A stretch of 64,000 bases of DNA from Lutibaculum baratangense AMV1 (GCF_000496075.1 NZ_AWXZ01000037.1:56778-120777); one strand, 5' to 3'; counted from the first letter of the stretch, positions 34,399 through 43,489 are shown. Notes: a model not told the origin generated them from the letters alone. Numbers and translations are program-made.

Positions 34399-35670
34399 AT
34401 GAAGGTCATCGTACTGGGCGGAGACGGCTTCTGCGGGTGGCCGACGTCGCTGCACCTGTCACGGCGCGGTCATGACGTGGTCATCGTCGACAACCTGTCG
34501 CGACGCAAGATCGACGTCGAGCTCGAGGTGGAGTCGCTGACGCCGATCAGGCCGATCTCCGAGCGGCTCCGGGCCTGGCGGGAGCTCACGGGCCGGGAGA
34601 TCCGCTTCGTGAACTTCTCCGTCGACCAGCACTACCACCGGCTCCTCTCGCTCATCCGCGACGAGAAGCCCGACGCGATCATCCACTTCGCCGAGCAGCG
34701 CGCGGCGCCGTACTCGATGAAGTCGTCCTGGCACAAGCGCTACACCGTCTCCAACAACCTCAACGCCACGAACAACGTGCTGGCCGCGATCGTGGAGTCC
34801 GGTCTCGACGTCCACCTCGTCCATCTCGGCACGATGGGCGTCTACGGCTATGGCACTGCGGGGATGCAGATCCCCGAAGGCTATCTGAAGGTGAAGGTCG
34901 AGGGGGAGAAGGGCCACTACGTCGAGCAGGAGATCCTCTATCCCGCAAATCCCGGGTCGATCTACCACATGACGAAGACCCAGGATCAGCTGTTCTTCTA
35001 CTACTACAACAAGAACGACGGCGTGAAGATCACCGACCTCCACCAGGGGATCGTGTGGGGCACGCAGACCGAAGAGACGGAGCTCGACGAGCGGCTCATC
35101 AACCGCTTCGACTATGACGGCGACTACGGCACGGTGCTGAACCGCTTCCTGATGCAGGCCGCCATCGGCTATCCGCTGACCGTGCACGGCACCGGCGGGC
35201 AGACGCGCGCCTTCATCCACATCAAGGACACGTGCCGCTGCATCGAACTCGCGCTGAACAACCCGCCGCAGCGGGGCGAGCGCGTCAACATCCTCAACCA
35301 GATGACCGAGACCCACAAGCTGCGGGACCTCGCGGCCATGGTCTCGAAGCTGACGGGCACGCCGGTCGAGCATGTCCGCAACCCGCGCAACGAGGCGGAG
35401 GAGAACGACCTCCACGTCGCCAACGACCGCTTCCTGCATCTCGGTCTCGAGCCGATCACCCTGCAGGAGGGCCTCCTGAAGGAGGTTCAGGACATCGCGC
35501 GGCAATATGCCGACAGGTGCGACCGCTCCAAGATTCCGTGCGTGTCGCTCTGGCGTCGCCGGGACGAGACGGCCGAGGCTCCGGACGCCGTCGCGCCCTC
35601 GCGCCCCGACGCGGCCCCCGAGCGCGGCAACGGGTCGATTCCGGTCGGTCGCCACCGGACGATCCAGTAG
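34399..35670 (+). CDS. sqdB: UDP-sulfoquinovose synthase (sulfolipid biosynthesis)
   Basis: This SDR-type enzyme makes UDP-sulfoquinovose from UDP-glucose and sulfite, the head-group donor for the sulfolipid SQDG. It shows the NAD loop GGDGFCG, then TPIRPISERL, HFAEQRAAPYSM, LGTMGVYG and YHMTK. Thr145 matches the catalytic Thr of plant SQD1, and Tyr189/Lys193 form the Y-x3-K pair. At 423 residues it has an extra disordered tail of about 40. No sqdX/sqdD glycosyltransferase is adjacent. It lies 142 bp after the secretion genes and probably has its own promoter. Confidence 0.9.
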   Translation: MKVIVLGGDGFCGWPTSLHLSRRGHDVVIVDNLSRRKIDVELEVESLTPIRPISERLRAWRELTGREIRFVNFSVDQHYHRLLSLIRDEKPDAIIHFAEQRAAPYSMKSSWHKRYTVSNNLNATNNVLAAIVESGLDVHLVHLGTMGVYGYGTAGMQIPEGYLKVKVEGEKGHYVEQEILYPANPGSIYHMTKTQDQLFFYYYNKNDGVKITDLHQGIVWGTQTEETELDERLINRFDYDGDYGTVLNRFLMQAAIGYPLTVHGTGGQTRAFIHIKDTCRCIELALNNPPQRGERVNILNQMTETHKLRDLAAMVSKLTGTPVEHVRNPRNEAEENDLHVANDRFLHLGLEPITLQEGLLKEVQDIARQYADRCDRSKIPCVSLWRRRDETAEAPDAVAPSRPDAAPERGNGSIPVGRHRTIQ

Positions 35671-35737
35671 GCCCGCGCGGCGGGCAGTCCGGGAGCGGCG
35701 CCGCGAAGAGCAGCACCGCCCGAGCCGGGAGCCTCCG

Positions 35738-35926
35738 TCAGGTGCCGGGTTCTCGACGTCCGGGCTTCTGGACCTCGCCATGGTCCAGCGCGTCCTCGCC
35801 CGGCGGGCGATGCTCCGTCGGCGTCACGCCGGCCGCGCGTTCGAGGCTGTCCTGCGTCTCCGTCTTGCGGCCGCTCTCCTTGCCGAAGAGGCCTTCGACG
35901 AGCCCGCGCAATCCGGTCTTGCTCAT
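35738..35926 (-). CDS. Small hypothetical protein, 62 aa
   Basis: This short minus-strand gene starts at ATG 35926 with GGAGCG just upstream. The product MSKTGLRGLVEGLFGKESGR then continues as a charged, Pro-rich tail that looks disordered. I do not recognise it. The gene call rests on a good start site and amphipathic N-terminus, so it is tentative. Confidence 0.4.
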   Translation of the reverse strand: MSKTGLRGLVEGLFGKESGRKTETQDSLERAAGVTPTEHRPPGEDALDHGEVQKPGRREPGT

Positions 35927-36041
35927 GGGTCGCTCCATCGCATGTCGGCCGCAGGAACGTGCCGCATGCGACGGGGTTCCGCAGGGTCGCCCGCGCCCCC
36001 GTTGGCAGCCGCCGGGGGGCGGGACCGGCGGATGAAGGCTC

Positions 36042-36422
36042 TCAGCCCCTGGCGGCCAGCTGCTCCAGGGCGGCGTTCACCCGCGCGGTGATCTCGGCGA
36101 GCGTGAACGGCTTCTCGACCACGTCGAGCACGATCTCCTCGAGGCCGTGCGCGCGCTCGCGCTGGTGCGCGTAGCCCGTCATCAGCATGATCGGCAAGTC
36201 CGGACGCTCCCGCGCCAGGTTGAGCGCGAGCGCGATGCCGTCCATCACGGGCATCTGGATGTCGGACAGGACGAGGTCGACCTCCCCCGCCTCGCCCCTC
36301 AGCATCTCCAGCGCTTCCGCGCCGTCCTCGGCCTCGTGGACCGTATGCCCGGCACGTTCCAGCGCCCGGCGCACGAAGGCGCGGACGGAATCGTCGTCCT
36401 CGACCACAAGCAGCGCAGCCAT
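36042..36422 (-). CDS. Single-domain response regulator (CheY/CpdR-like)
   Basis: This 126-residue receiver has the acidic triad VVEDDDS, the phospho-Asp in LSDIQMPVMDG, Thr in MLMTGYA and Lys in VEKPF, so it should be phosphorylatable. No output domain is present. It resembles CpdR-type receivers of alphaproteobacteria, which adapt ClpXP for cell-cycle proteolysis, but the middle loop (AHQRERAHGLEEIVLDV) also fits other stand-alone receivers. It lies 12 bp after hpt on the same strand. Confidence 0.82.
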   Translation of the reverse strand: MAALLVVEDDDSVRAFVRRALERAGHTVHEAEDGAEALEMLRGEAGEVDLVLSDIQMPVMDGIALALNLARERPDLPIMLMTGYAHQRERAHGLEEIVLDVVEKPFTLAEITARVNAALEQLAARG

Positions 36423-36434
36423 CGCGCCCAATTC

Positions 36435-36995
36435 CTACTTCCTGTCGGACCTTTCCTCCACGATGCCGACGAACGGCAACTCGCGGAAGGCGTGGGCGAC
36501 GTCCATCCCGTAGCCCACGACGAAGAGGTCCGGACACTCGAATCCGACGAAGTCGGCCTCGATATCGGCGCTGCGATGGCCCGGCTTGTCGAGCAGCACG
36601 CAGGAATGAACGCTTCTGGCCCCCCGCGCGACCATCAGGTCCTTCGCGAAGGCAAGCGTGCGCCCCGACTCCAGAATGTCGTCCACCAGGATGACGGAGC
36701 GCCCGTGCATGTCCATCTCGACATCGCGCAGGATCGTCACCTGCCCTCTCGAGGTCGTGCCCGCTCCATAGCTCGACAGGCTCATGAAATCCACCTCCGG
36801 CGACACGCCCGCCTCGTAGAGCGCGCGCAGAAGGTCGGAGGCGAAGACGAAGCTCCCCTTGAGGATCGCGACGATGAGGAGATTGGAGAGATCGAGGCCG
36901 GCGATCTCCCTTGCGATGGCGGCGTTGCGCGCGGCGATGTCCTCGCAGGAGTACAGCACGCGAATCCGGTGGCCCCGCCTTTCGACGACGCTCAC
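36435..36995 (-). CDS. hpt: Hypoxanthine phosphoribosyltransferase
   Basis: This 186-residue type I PRTase salvages hypoxanthine (and often guanine) with PRPP to IMP/GMP. The PRPP loop is VILVDDILESGRT and the second motif is ILKGSFVFASDL; DFVGFECPDLFVVGYGMD is the purine-side signature. The GTG at 36995 overlaps the stop of the upstream zinc-ribbon gene (GTGA). The longer open frame upstream is antisense or out-of-frame to that gene and is not used. Confidence 0.9.
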   Translation of the reverse strand: MSVVERRGHRIRVLYSCEDIAARNAAIAREIAGLDLSNLLIVAILKGSFVFASDLLRALYEAGVSPEVDFMSLSSYGAGTTSRGQVTILRDVEMDMHGRSVILVDDILESGRTLAFAKDLMVARGARSVHSCVLLDKPGHRSADIEADFVGFECPDLFVVGYGMDVAHAFRELPFVGIVEERSDRK

Positions 36996-37795
36996 GGCCG
37001 CATGCCCACCTGCTTCAACGCGCGGTCGACGAAGCGCAGCTCGACCGTCTCCGCGCTTGCGGGAGGCGAGGCCAACCGCGTGCGGAAGGGCAGCTCTCCA
37101 CCGCGCTCGAGCGTGCGCTGCACGGGCTCGATCGTCCAGTTGTAGAGCTCGTCGCCCGAGGGGCTGCGCAGCACGAAATGCAGCGCCGGCACTTCCGTGG
37201 CCGAGCCGCGAATGTTCAGTATCTTTCCTTCCACGACGAGGGTCGGGACTCCATCTTCGACGATTCGCTGAGGCGCGAGCGCTTCGAAGCGCAGGCCACG
37301 AAGGTTGACGGGCAGACCGACCGCCCCGTAGACCCTCGCCGTCTGCGGCACCGCGCGCACCACGTCTTCGCGATATTGCACAGCGAGCACCGTCATGGCC
37401 AGAGTGGCGCCGATGATGAAGCCGTAAAGGACCCTCACGCCCGCATTGCCCGCCTTCTGTCGGCGAACCCTCACATGGGCCGCGGCACGGGCGGCGGCGA
37501 CCTCGTCGTTCGGGCTTCTCTCGGCGATCGCTGCATCCGCGCCCTGCGGGAGATCGTCGTCCTCGACCATTTCCGCCGCGACGAGATCCCCCTCGCGCAA
37601 CACGATCGGCTGGGCCTTCGGCCCCTCGGCAGCGGGCGTCTCTCCTGCGGGTTCCGCGCGCTCGACCACCTCCTCGGGGGCGCCCGCGTGCCATCGGTGC
37701 CCGCAGCGCGCGCAACGCACCTTGCGGCCGCCGGCCGGCATGGCCTCGTCGGCGATCTCGTAGGAGGTCTCGCAGCTGGGACAGGTAATCTTCAT
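36992..37795 (-). CDS. Zinc-ribbon (MJ0042) and DUF3426 membrane protein
   Basis: This 267-residue protein starts with an MJ0042-type zinc ribbon: CPSC at 5-8 and CARCGHRW at about 28. A long acidic linker (about 40-120), one helix (about 122-140) and a periplasmic beta-rich domain (LVVEGKILNIRGSATEVPALHFVL) follow, as in DUF3426 proteins. The family is widespread next to ftsE in alphaproteobacteria, with no firm function. It is divergent from ftsE by 187 bp. Confidence 0.82.
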   Translation of the reverse strand: MKITCPSCETSYEIADEAMPAGGRKVRCARCGHRWHAGAPEEVVERAEPAGETPAAEGPKAQPIVLREGDLVAAEMVEDDDLPQGADAAIAERSPNDEVAAARAAAHVRVRRQKAGNAGVRVLYGFIIGATLAMTVLAVQYREDVVRAVPQTARVYGAVGLPVNLRGLRFEALAPQRIVEDGVPTLVVEGKILNIRGSATEVPALHFVLRSPSGDELYNWTIEPVQRTLERGGELPFRTRLASPPASAETVELRFVDRALKQVGMRP

Positions 37796-37982
37796 GGGCT
37801 CGGTCGGCGAGAGGTTACCGGTTCCAACAGCAGGCCCGATTATGATTAATGCGGCGTTAAGGCCGGCGGGCTAGGGTTCACGCGTCCGGCCGGGAAGCGT
37901 CCTGCGGCGCCGCCTGTCGGGCCTCGAAGCGGCACCGCGCCGCCGCCCGGAGGCTTCCTCGTCACGGGCGGCCCGCCCGCGA

Positions 37983-38675
37983 ATGAGCAGTATGTCCAGC
38001 TTCGGAGGAGATGGCTTGATCCGTCTCGAGAATGTCGGGTTGCGATACGGAATGGGCCCGGAGGTGCTGCGCGACCTCTCCTTCCGCATCGACCGCGGCA
38101 CGTTCCAGTTCCTGACCGGCCCTTCGGGCGCCGGCAAGACGTCGCTCATGCGGCTCCTCTTCCTGTCGCTCAAGCCGACGCGGGGGCTGATGACGGTGTT
38201 CGGCCACGACGTGACGACGCTCTCACGCGGCACGTTGCCGACGCTCCGCCGGCGCATCGGCGTCGTCTTCCAGGACTTCCGCCTGCTCGACCACCTGACG
38301 ACCTACGAGAACGTCGCACTGCCGCTGCGCGTGATGGGGAAGGCCGAGGCCGACTATCGCACCGACGTGGTGGAGCTTCTGGGCTGGGTGGGGCTCGGCG
38401 ACCGGCTCCACGTGCATCCGCCGGTCCTGTCCGGCGGCGAGAAGCAGCGCGCGGCGATCGCGCGGGCGGTCATCGGGCAGCCCGAGCTCCTGCTCGCCGA
38501 CGAGCCGACGGGCAATGTCGACCCCACGCTCGCACGCCGCCTCCTGCGGCTCTTCCAGGAGCTGCACCGTCTCGGCACCACCGTCCTGGTGGCCACTCAC
38601 GATATCGCCCTGATGGACCAGTACGATGCACGGCGCCTCGTCCTGAACGAGGGCCGCATGCACATCTACGACTGA
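37983..38675 (+). CDS. ftsE: Cell division ATP-binding protein FtsE
   Basis: This 230-residue ATPase forms FtsEX, which controls septal peptidoglycan hydrolases at the divisome. Walker A is GPSGAGKTS near 46, the Q loop is VFQDFRLLDH (a clear FtsE signature), the ABC signature is LSGGEKQR and Walker B is LLLADEPTGNVD. The first nine residues could be skipped if translation starts at the second ATG (37992). ftsX follows after 17 bp. Confidence 0.93.
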   Translation: MSSMSSFGGDGLIRLENVGLRYGMGPEVLRDLSFRIDRGTFQFLTGPSGAGKTSLMRLLFLSLKPTRGLMTVFGHDVTTLSRGTLPTLRRRIGVVFQDFRLLDHLTTYENVALPLRVMGKAEADYRTDVVELLGWVGLGDRLHVHPPVLSGGEKQRAAIARAVIGQPELLLADEPTGNVDPTLARRLLRLFQELHRLGTTVLVATHDIALMDQYDARRLVLNEGRMHIYD

Positions 38676-38692
38676 GCGGGTGGCCGAAGCCG

Positions 38693-39643
38693 ATGGCGCT
38701 TTCGTTGGGAGCCGAACGGGACGAGGATCTGGAGGCCGCCGAAGCCGCTCTCCGGCCGACGGGGCCGATCGTGCCTGCCGGGAACGTGGCGAGCAGGGCG
38801 CTCTTCGCCGTGCTCGCCATCATGACTTTCCTTTCCTGCATGACCGTCGGCGCGGTGGTCATGATCGCGGGGGCCGCATCGGAGTGGAGCTCCGACATCG
38901 CCAGCGAGATCACCGTCCAGGTGCGGCCGAGCGAGCGCACGGCGGAAGAGGTCGCCGCGGCACTGGAGATCGTCCAGGACACCGCCGGCGTCACCTCGGC
39001 GCGGGCGTTGAGCGACCAGGAGATCTCGCGCCTGCTCGAGCCGTGGCTCGGCGGCGGCCTCGACATCGAGGAGCTGCCCGTCCCGCGTCTCGTCGTCGCG
39101 ACGATCGACCGCAGCGCACCACCCGACATCCCGGCGCTCCGCCGAGAGCTCGCCACGGCCGCGCCCTCCGCCTCCGTCGACGATCACGATCTCTGGCAGG
39201 CCCGGCTGGCGTCCATGGCGGGGGCGGTGGTCGTCGCCGGCCTCGTGGTGCTGGCCCTCGTGCTGACGGCGACCGTCCTTTCGGTCGTCTTCGCGACGCG
39301 AGGCGCCATGGCGACGAATCGAGGCATCGTCGAGGTGCTCCACCTCGTCGGCGCGAAGGAGCGCTTCATCGCGCGCCAGTTCGAGCGCCACTTCCTGCGC
39401 CTCGGCCTGAAGGGCGGGCTGAGCGGTGGCCTTGCCGCGCTCGCATGCTTCGGGCTCCTGCGATGGTGGGGATCCACGTTCCGCTCGACCGCGGCCGGGA
39501 GCCAGCTCGACGCGATGTTCGGCACCTTCGCGTTCGGCTGGGACGCCGTGCTGGCGATCGGCGCGACCGTGGTGCTCGTCGCCGTTCTCACCTCGCTGAC
39601 GTCGAGACTTGCGGTCTTCGGCTTCCTCAAGGTCTTCGACTGA
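38693..39643 (+). CDS. ftsX: Cell division protein FtsX
   Basis: This 316-residue protein has an N-terminal cytoplasmic tail, helix 1 (about 43-65), a periplasmic domain with EITVQVRPSERTAEEVA, and three more helices in an FtsX domain. VFATRGAMATNRGIVEVLHLVGA is the family coupling segment. It is the membrane partner of FtsE. Confidence 0.92.
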   Translation: MALSLGAERDEDLEAAEAALRPTGPIVPAGNVASRALFAVLAIMTFLSCMTVGAVVMIAGAASEWSSDIASEITVQVRPSERTAEEVAAALEIVQDTAGVTSARALSDQEISRLLEPWLGGGLDIEELPVPRLVVATIDRSAPPDIPALRRELATAAPSASVDDHDLWQARLASMAGAVVVAGLVVLALVLTATVLSVVFATRGAMATNRGIVEVLHLVGAKERFIARQFERHFLRLGLKGGLSGGLAALACFGLLRWWGSTFRSTAAGSQLDAMFGTFAFGWDAVLAIGATVVLVAVLTSLTSRLAVFGFLKVFD

Positions 39644-39731
39644 TGTCCAGGGAATGGCGACGCCGCGCGATGACCCTAGATATCCGGTTCTTGCCGTGCC
39701 GCTGCCGCATTAATTAGTATCATAGGACGAC

Positions 39732-40439
39732 ATGGCCGATATCGATCGCGAGTGGACCCGTGCGGGCGGCAGGAATGCCGGCCCTGCCGCTCGAAGGTCC
39801 AGCACCAGCCGGAAGGGAGGCGTGATGCGGTGGCTGCTGCTCGCCCTCGCCGGGGGCGTGTGCATCCTGGTGATGGGATTCGCGAGCTTCGTGAGCACCG
39901 TCACCGATCTCCAGAAGCCGGCCCTGCCGGAGCGGGCGGACGCGATCGTCGCGCTGACCGGCGGCGCGGCGCGGATAAGTGACGCCTTGCGGCTCCTCGA
40001 CGAGGGCCGCGCGACGCGGCTGCTCATCAGCGGCGTCAATCCCGACACGACCCAGGACGAACTGAAGCGGGTGGAGCCGCACCGCGACCAACTCTTCGGC
40101 TGCTGCGTCGACCTCGGCTACAGCGCGCTCAACACGGCAGGCAACGCCGAGGAGACGCGGAACTGGACCCGTGACAGGGGCTACCGCTCGCTCATCGTGG
40201 TCACGAGCGCCTATCACCTGCCGCGGAGCCTGACGGAGATCCGCCGGGAGTTGCCGGACGTCTGGCTCATCCCCTACCCCGTGGTCACCGACCATCTGCA
40301 ACTGAGCCGGTGGTGGAGGGACCCGAAGGCAACACGGCTCCTCGTCTCCGAGTACGCGAAGTACCTCCTGGCCGTGACGAAGCTGAGGTTCGGGCGGCCC
40401 GCGACGGCCGCCGAAGCCCCGCCGATCGGAGACCGCTGA
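39732..40439 (+). CDS. YdcF-like DUF218 membrane protein
   Basis: This 235-residue protein has one N-terminal helix (about 33-54) and a DUF218 alpha/beta domain with ADAIVALTGGAARISDALRL, RLLISG and VVTSAYHLPR. Relatives include SanA and ElyC, linked to envelope carbon flux and barrier function. The start may be the ATG at 39732 or a later ATG at 39825 just before the helix. It lies between ftsX and plsC and overlaps neither; plsC starts 2 bp later. Confidence 0.82.
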   Translation: MADIDREWTRAGGRNAGPAARRSSTSRKGGVMRWLLLALAGGVCILVMGFASFVSTVTDLQKPALPERADAIVALTGGAARISDALRLLDEGRATRLLISGVNPDTTQDELKRVEPHRDQLFGCCVDLGYSALNTAGNAEETRNWTRDRGYRSLIVVTSAYHLPRSLTEIRRELPDVWLIPYPVVTDHLQLSRWWRDPKATRLLVSEYAKYLLAVTKLRFGRPATAAEAPPIGDR

Positions 40440-40441
40440 TC

Positions 40442-41299
40442 GTGCCAGCGCCAGCCACGGCACGGCGGCCCGGAGCGGTCGTCATCGTGCGTTCGATACT
40501 CTTCAACCTGCTCTTCTACCTCAACGTTCTCGTGCAGATGATCGTCTTCATGCCGGCGCTCCTCCTGCCCCGGCGGGTCGGCATGAAGATCGTGACGAAC
40601 TGGGCGAAGAGCTGCGTGTGGCTCCTGCGCGTCGTGGGGGGCGTGAAGCTCGAGGTTCGCGGCGAATCGCGGCGGCGGAGCGGCCCGGCACTCGTCGCCG
40701 CCAAGCACCAGTCGGTGTTCGAGACCTTCGCGCTGATCGCCTTCTTCGAAGACCCGGCCTTCATCCTGAAGCACGAGCTGAACCTGATCCCGCTCTTCGG
40801 GTGGTGGTCGGCGAGGATGCGGATGATCGCCGTGCGGCGCGGCAAGCGCTCGGCGGCGCTCAAGGAGATGACGCGCGTGGCACGCGACGCGGCACGATCG
40901 GGCCGCCAGGTCATCATATTCCCCGAGGGCACGAGGCGGTCTCCGGGCGCGCCGCCGCAATACAAGATCGGCATCGCGCATCTCTACGAAAGCTGCGGCG
41001 TCGAGTGCCTTCCCGTGGCGCTGAACACCGGACTGTTCTGGCCCCGCCGCAGCCCGTGGCGCTTCCCCGGCACGGCGGTGATCGAGTTCCTGCCGCCGAT
41101 CCCGCCGGGCCTCGAGCGGATGGACTTCATCGCCGACCTCGAGGGCCGGATCGAGGCGGCGAGCGACCGGCTTCTCCTCGAGGCCGCGCAAGAGAGCCCC
41201 CCGCCGCCCCTGCCCTCCGCGGCACGCGAGCGGCTGGCGGAGCTCGGGGCGCAGGCCGCATGCGACGCCACGGGTCGACCTTTCGTCGCCGGACCCTAA
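40442..41299 (+). CDS. plsC: 1-acyl-sn-glycerol-3-phosphate acyltransferase family protein
   Basis: This 285-residue membrane acyltransferase would make phosphatidic acid from lysophosphatidic acid. An N-terminal helix (about 15-42) precedes the LPLAT domain. The first motif is His89-x4-Glu94 (KHQSVFE), with Glu replacing the usual Asp, a variation I recall in alphaproteobacterial members. The third motif is PEGTRRSPG near 161. A GTG at 40442 places it 2 bp after the ydcF-like stop; a GTG at 40487 is possible. Confidence 0.86.
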   Translation: MPAPATARRPGAVVIVRSILFNLLFYLNVLVQMIVFMPALLLPRRVGMKIVTNWAKSCVWLLRVVGGVKLEVRGESRRRSGPALVAAKHQSVFETFALIAFFEDPAFILKHELNLIPLFGWWSARMRMIAVRRGKRSAALKEMTRVARDAARSGRQVIIFPEGTRRSPGAPPQYKIGIAHLYESCGVECLPVALNTGLFWPRRSPWRFPGTAVIEFLPPIPPGLERMDFIADLEGRIEAASDRLLLEAAQESPPPPLPSAARERLAELGAQAACDATGRPFVAGP

Positions 41300-41375
41300 T
41301 TTCCCCCGCAGGGTTGCGCCACGCGGACGGCGACGTGTAGGGGTGGCCCTTCTTACCCCAGAGCCGGAGCGAGAC

Positions 41376-41588
41376 ATGGCGGAAGAAGGCATCCAGGGCG
41401 TCCTCATCGAGGAGTTGCAGGGCGTGACGCATCTGCCCGACGGCAAGGTGGCGGTGATCGTGCGCAACGCGGGCCAGCAGATCGGGCTCGTGTTCGAACC
41501 GGAAGACGCATCGGAGCTCGGCGACCTCCTGAGCTCGGCCGCGGCCGAGGGCGACGCGGGGCCGAACGGATCCGACGCGTCCGACTGA
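41376..41588 (+). CDS. Small hypothetical protein, 70 aa
   Basis: I do not recognise this gene. The ATG at 41376 follows CGGAGCGAGAC. The product is acidic, with a predicted beta-rich core (GKVAVIVRNAGQQIGLVFEP) and a disordered tail. It lies 76 bp after plsC on the same strand. Codon use looks like the neighbours. Confidence 0.6.
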   Translation: MAEEGIQGVLIEELQGVTHLPDGKVAVIVRNAGQQIGLVFEPEDASELGDLLSSAAAEGDAGPNGSDASD

Positions 41589-41795
41589 CGCCGCTTCCCC
41601 GATCCGGAAGAGACGCCGGCGCCGTCCGCGCCGGCAGGTAGGGCTATCGGGCCATTCGCCGCCATTGCCGCACGGCTGGCGGCCACCTATCTTGCTGCGG
41701 CGGTCGCCGATCGGGCGGCCGCCCCCAGCAGACCATCGTCCCGCTGCCGAGCGTGAAGGGGCCCACGCGACCGGCGGCGGAAGAGCTCTTTTTCG
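41589..41795. other. Intergenic region before the CorC-like gene
   Basis: This 207-bp gap shows no gene, tRNA or strong hairpin. It presumably holds the promoter of the following gene. Confidence 0.3.
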
Positions 41796-43124
41796 ATGCT
41801 TCTCTGGCAGTTGCTGATCGTCGCGGCCCTCATCCTGCTCAACGGCTTCTTCGCGATGTCGGAGCTCGCGATCGTGTCCGCGCGGAAGGTGCGGCTCGAG
41901 CGCATGGCGGCCACCGGAAATCGCGGTGCGGCAACCGCGCTCCGTCTCGCGAACGACCCCACGGGCTTCCTGTCGAGCGTCCAGATCGGGATCACGCTCG
42001 TCGGCATCTTCGCCGGCGCCTACGGCGGAACGGCCTTCGCGGAGCCTCTCGCTCGACATCTGGCGGGGGTGGGTGTGCCGGCGACGGTTGCGAGCGAGAT
42101 CGCGTTCGGCCTCGTCGTCGCCGGGATCACCTACGTGTCGCTGATCGTGGGCGAGCTCGTCCCGAAGCGCCTCGCGCTCGGCCATGCGGAGGCCATCGCC
42201 TCCTTCGCGGCGGCACCGATGCTCTTCGTGTCGCGCCTCGCCTCGCCGATCGTCTTCTTCCTCCGCATCTCGACGAACCTCGTGCTTCGCCTCATGCGCG
42301 TCCGCCCGCGCGAAGGCAGCGACGTGTCCGAGGAGGAGGTGAAGGCGCTGATCGCGGAGGGCGCGAGGACCGGCGTCTTCGTGCCGGCGGAACGCGACAT
42401 GATCAATGCCGTTCTGCGCCTCGCCGACCGGCCGGTCCGCTCGATCATGGTGCCGCGCACCGAAACCGTATGGCTGTCGCTCGAGGATCCCGTGGCGACG
42501 GTTCTCGAGGAGATCCGCGCCAGCGGACACTCCCGCTTCCCGATCACCCGCGGCGGCATGGACGACCTCCTCGGTGTCGTCCACGCGAAAGACCTGATCG
42601 CTCTGCCCCCGCATCCGAGCCCGGACGACATCGAGCGCGTCGTGAAGACGCCGCTCTACATCAGCGAGAACCTGCCGGTGCTGAAGCTGCTCGACCGTTT
42701 CCGCGGCTCGAGCGTGCACATGGCGGTCGTGGTCGACGAATACGGGGCGTTCGAGGGCGTCGTGACGCCGAACGATATCCTCACGGCCATCGCGGGCGAC
42801 CTGCCCGAGCGCCCGGGGGACGACGCCCCCGAGGCGGTTCAGCGCAAGGACGGATCCTGGCTTCTCGACGGACGCATGCCTGTCGACCGCCTCGAGGGGA
42901 TCATCGGCATCGCCGTCGACCCGGACGCAAGCTACGTGACGGTGGCAGGTCTCATGCTGGAGCGCATGGAGCGCATTCCCGAGGCGGGCGAGAGCTTCGT
43001 GTGGCAGGGCTGGGAGTTCGAGGTCGTCGATCTCGACGGCCGCCGCATCGACAAGGTGCTGGTTCAGCGGGCCGAAAGCCGCGGCGACGCAGGCGGCGGT
43101 TCGCCGTCCTGCGCTCCGCGATGA
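41796..43124 (+). CDS. CorC/HlyC-type CBS membrane protein (DUF21, CBS pair, CorC domain)
   Basis: This 442-residue protein has an N-terminal DUF21 domain with about four helices (1-180), a CBS pair (about 205-340, with MVPRTETVWLSLEDPV and VVVDEYGAFEGVVT) and a C-terminal CorC/transporter-associated domain (GSWLLDGRMPVDRLE). Related proteins (CNNM/CorB family) transport or regulate Mg2+ or Co2+; the haemolysin name is historical. Its last residues after DKVLVQRAE look atypical. The stop overlaps the next start as ATGA. Confidence 0.9.
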   Translation: MLLWQLLIVAALILLNGFFAMSELAIVSARKVRLERMAATGNRGAATALRLANDPTGFLSSVQIGITLVGIFAGAYGGTAFAEPLARHLAGVGVPATVASEIAFGLVVAGITYVSLIVGELVPKRLALGHAEAIASFAAAPMLFVSRLASPIVFFLRISTNLVLRLMRVRPREGSDVSEEEVKALIAEGARTGVFVPAERDMINAVLRLADRPVRSIMVPRTETVWLSLEDPVATVLEEIRASGHSRFPITRGGMDDLLGVVHAKDLIALPPHPSPDDIERVVKTPLYISENLPVLKLLDRFRGSSVHMAVVVDEYGAFEGVVTPNDILTAIAGDLPERPGDDAPEAVQRKDGSWLLDGRMPVDRLEGIIGIAVDPDASYVTVAGLMLERMERIPEAGESFVWQGWEFEVVDLDGRRIDKVLVQRAESRGDAGGGSPSCAPR

Positions 43125-43489
43125 CCGCCTGGCTGAAGGAGGCCTTCGGCTTCGAGCCCAGGGTGGAGTATGCCGACGAGAACGGCAACATCGCCCACGC
43201 GGAACTCGCCTTCGGCTCTTCGCTGATCATGGTGGGGCAGGCACGCGAAGATCCCTACGGCGCGCTCGTCGGGGACCCGGGCTCGGGCGGCGGCAAGTCC
43301 GTCTATGTCGCCGTGGACGATGTCGATGCGATGTTCGCCAGAGCCGGAGCGGCGGGTGCCACGATCGAGCAGGGCCTGACGGACCGCGACTATGGCAGCC
43401 GCGAGTTCATCTGCCGCGACCCCGAAGGCAATGTCTGGTGCTTCGGCACCTACTGGCCGAAATCGGGCGAGCCGCAGGAGCAAGACTGA
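43121..43489 (+). CDS. VOC (glyoxalase/bleomycin resistance) family protein, short N-terminus
   Basis: This 122-residue protein has the second part of a VOC fold: WLKEAFGFEPR, HAELAFGSSLIMVG, VYVAVDDVDAMFARA and GSREFICRDPEGNVW. Family members usually have about 15-20 more residues (first strand) before the helix that here starts at residue 3. The frame stays open upstream and reads FAVLRSA, which resembles that missing strand, but it overlaps the CorC-like gene. A deletion joining the two genes is possible. Function unknown. Confidence 0.7.
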   Translation: MTAWLKEAFGFEPRVEYADENGNIAHAELAFGSSLIMVGQAREDPYGALVGDPGSGGGKSVYVAVDDVDAMFARAGAAGATIEQGLTDRDYGSREFICRDPEGNVWCFGTYWPKSGEPQEQD

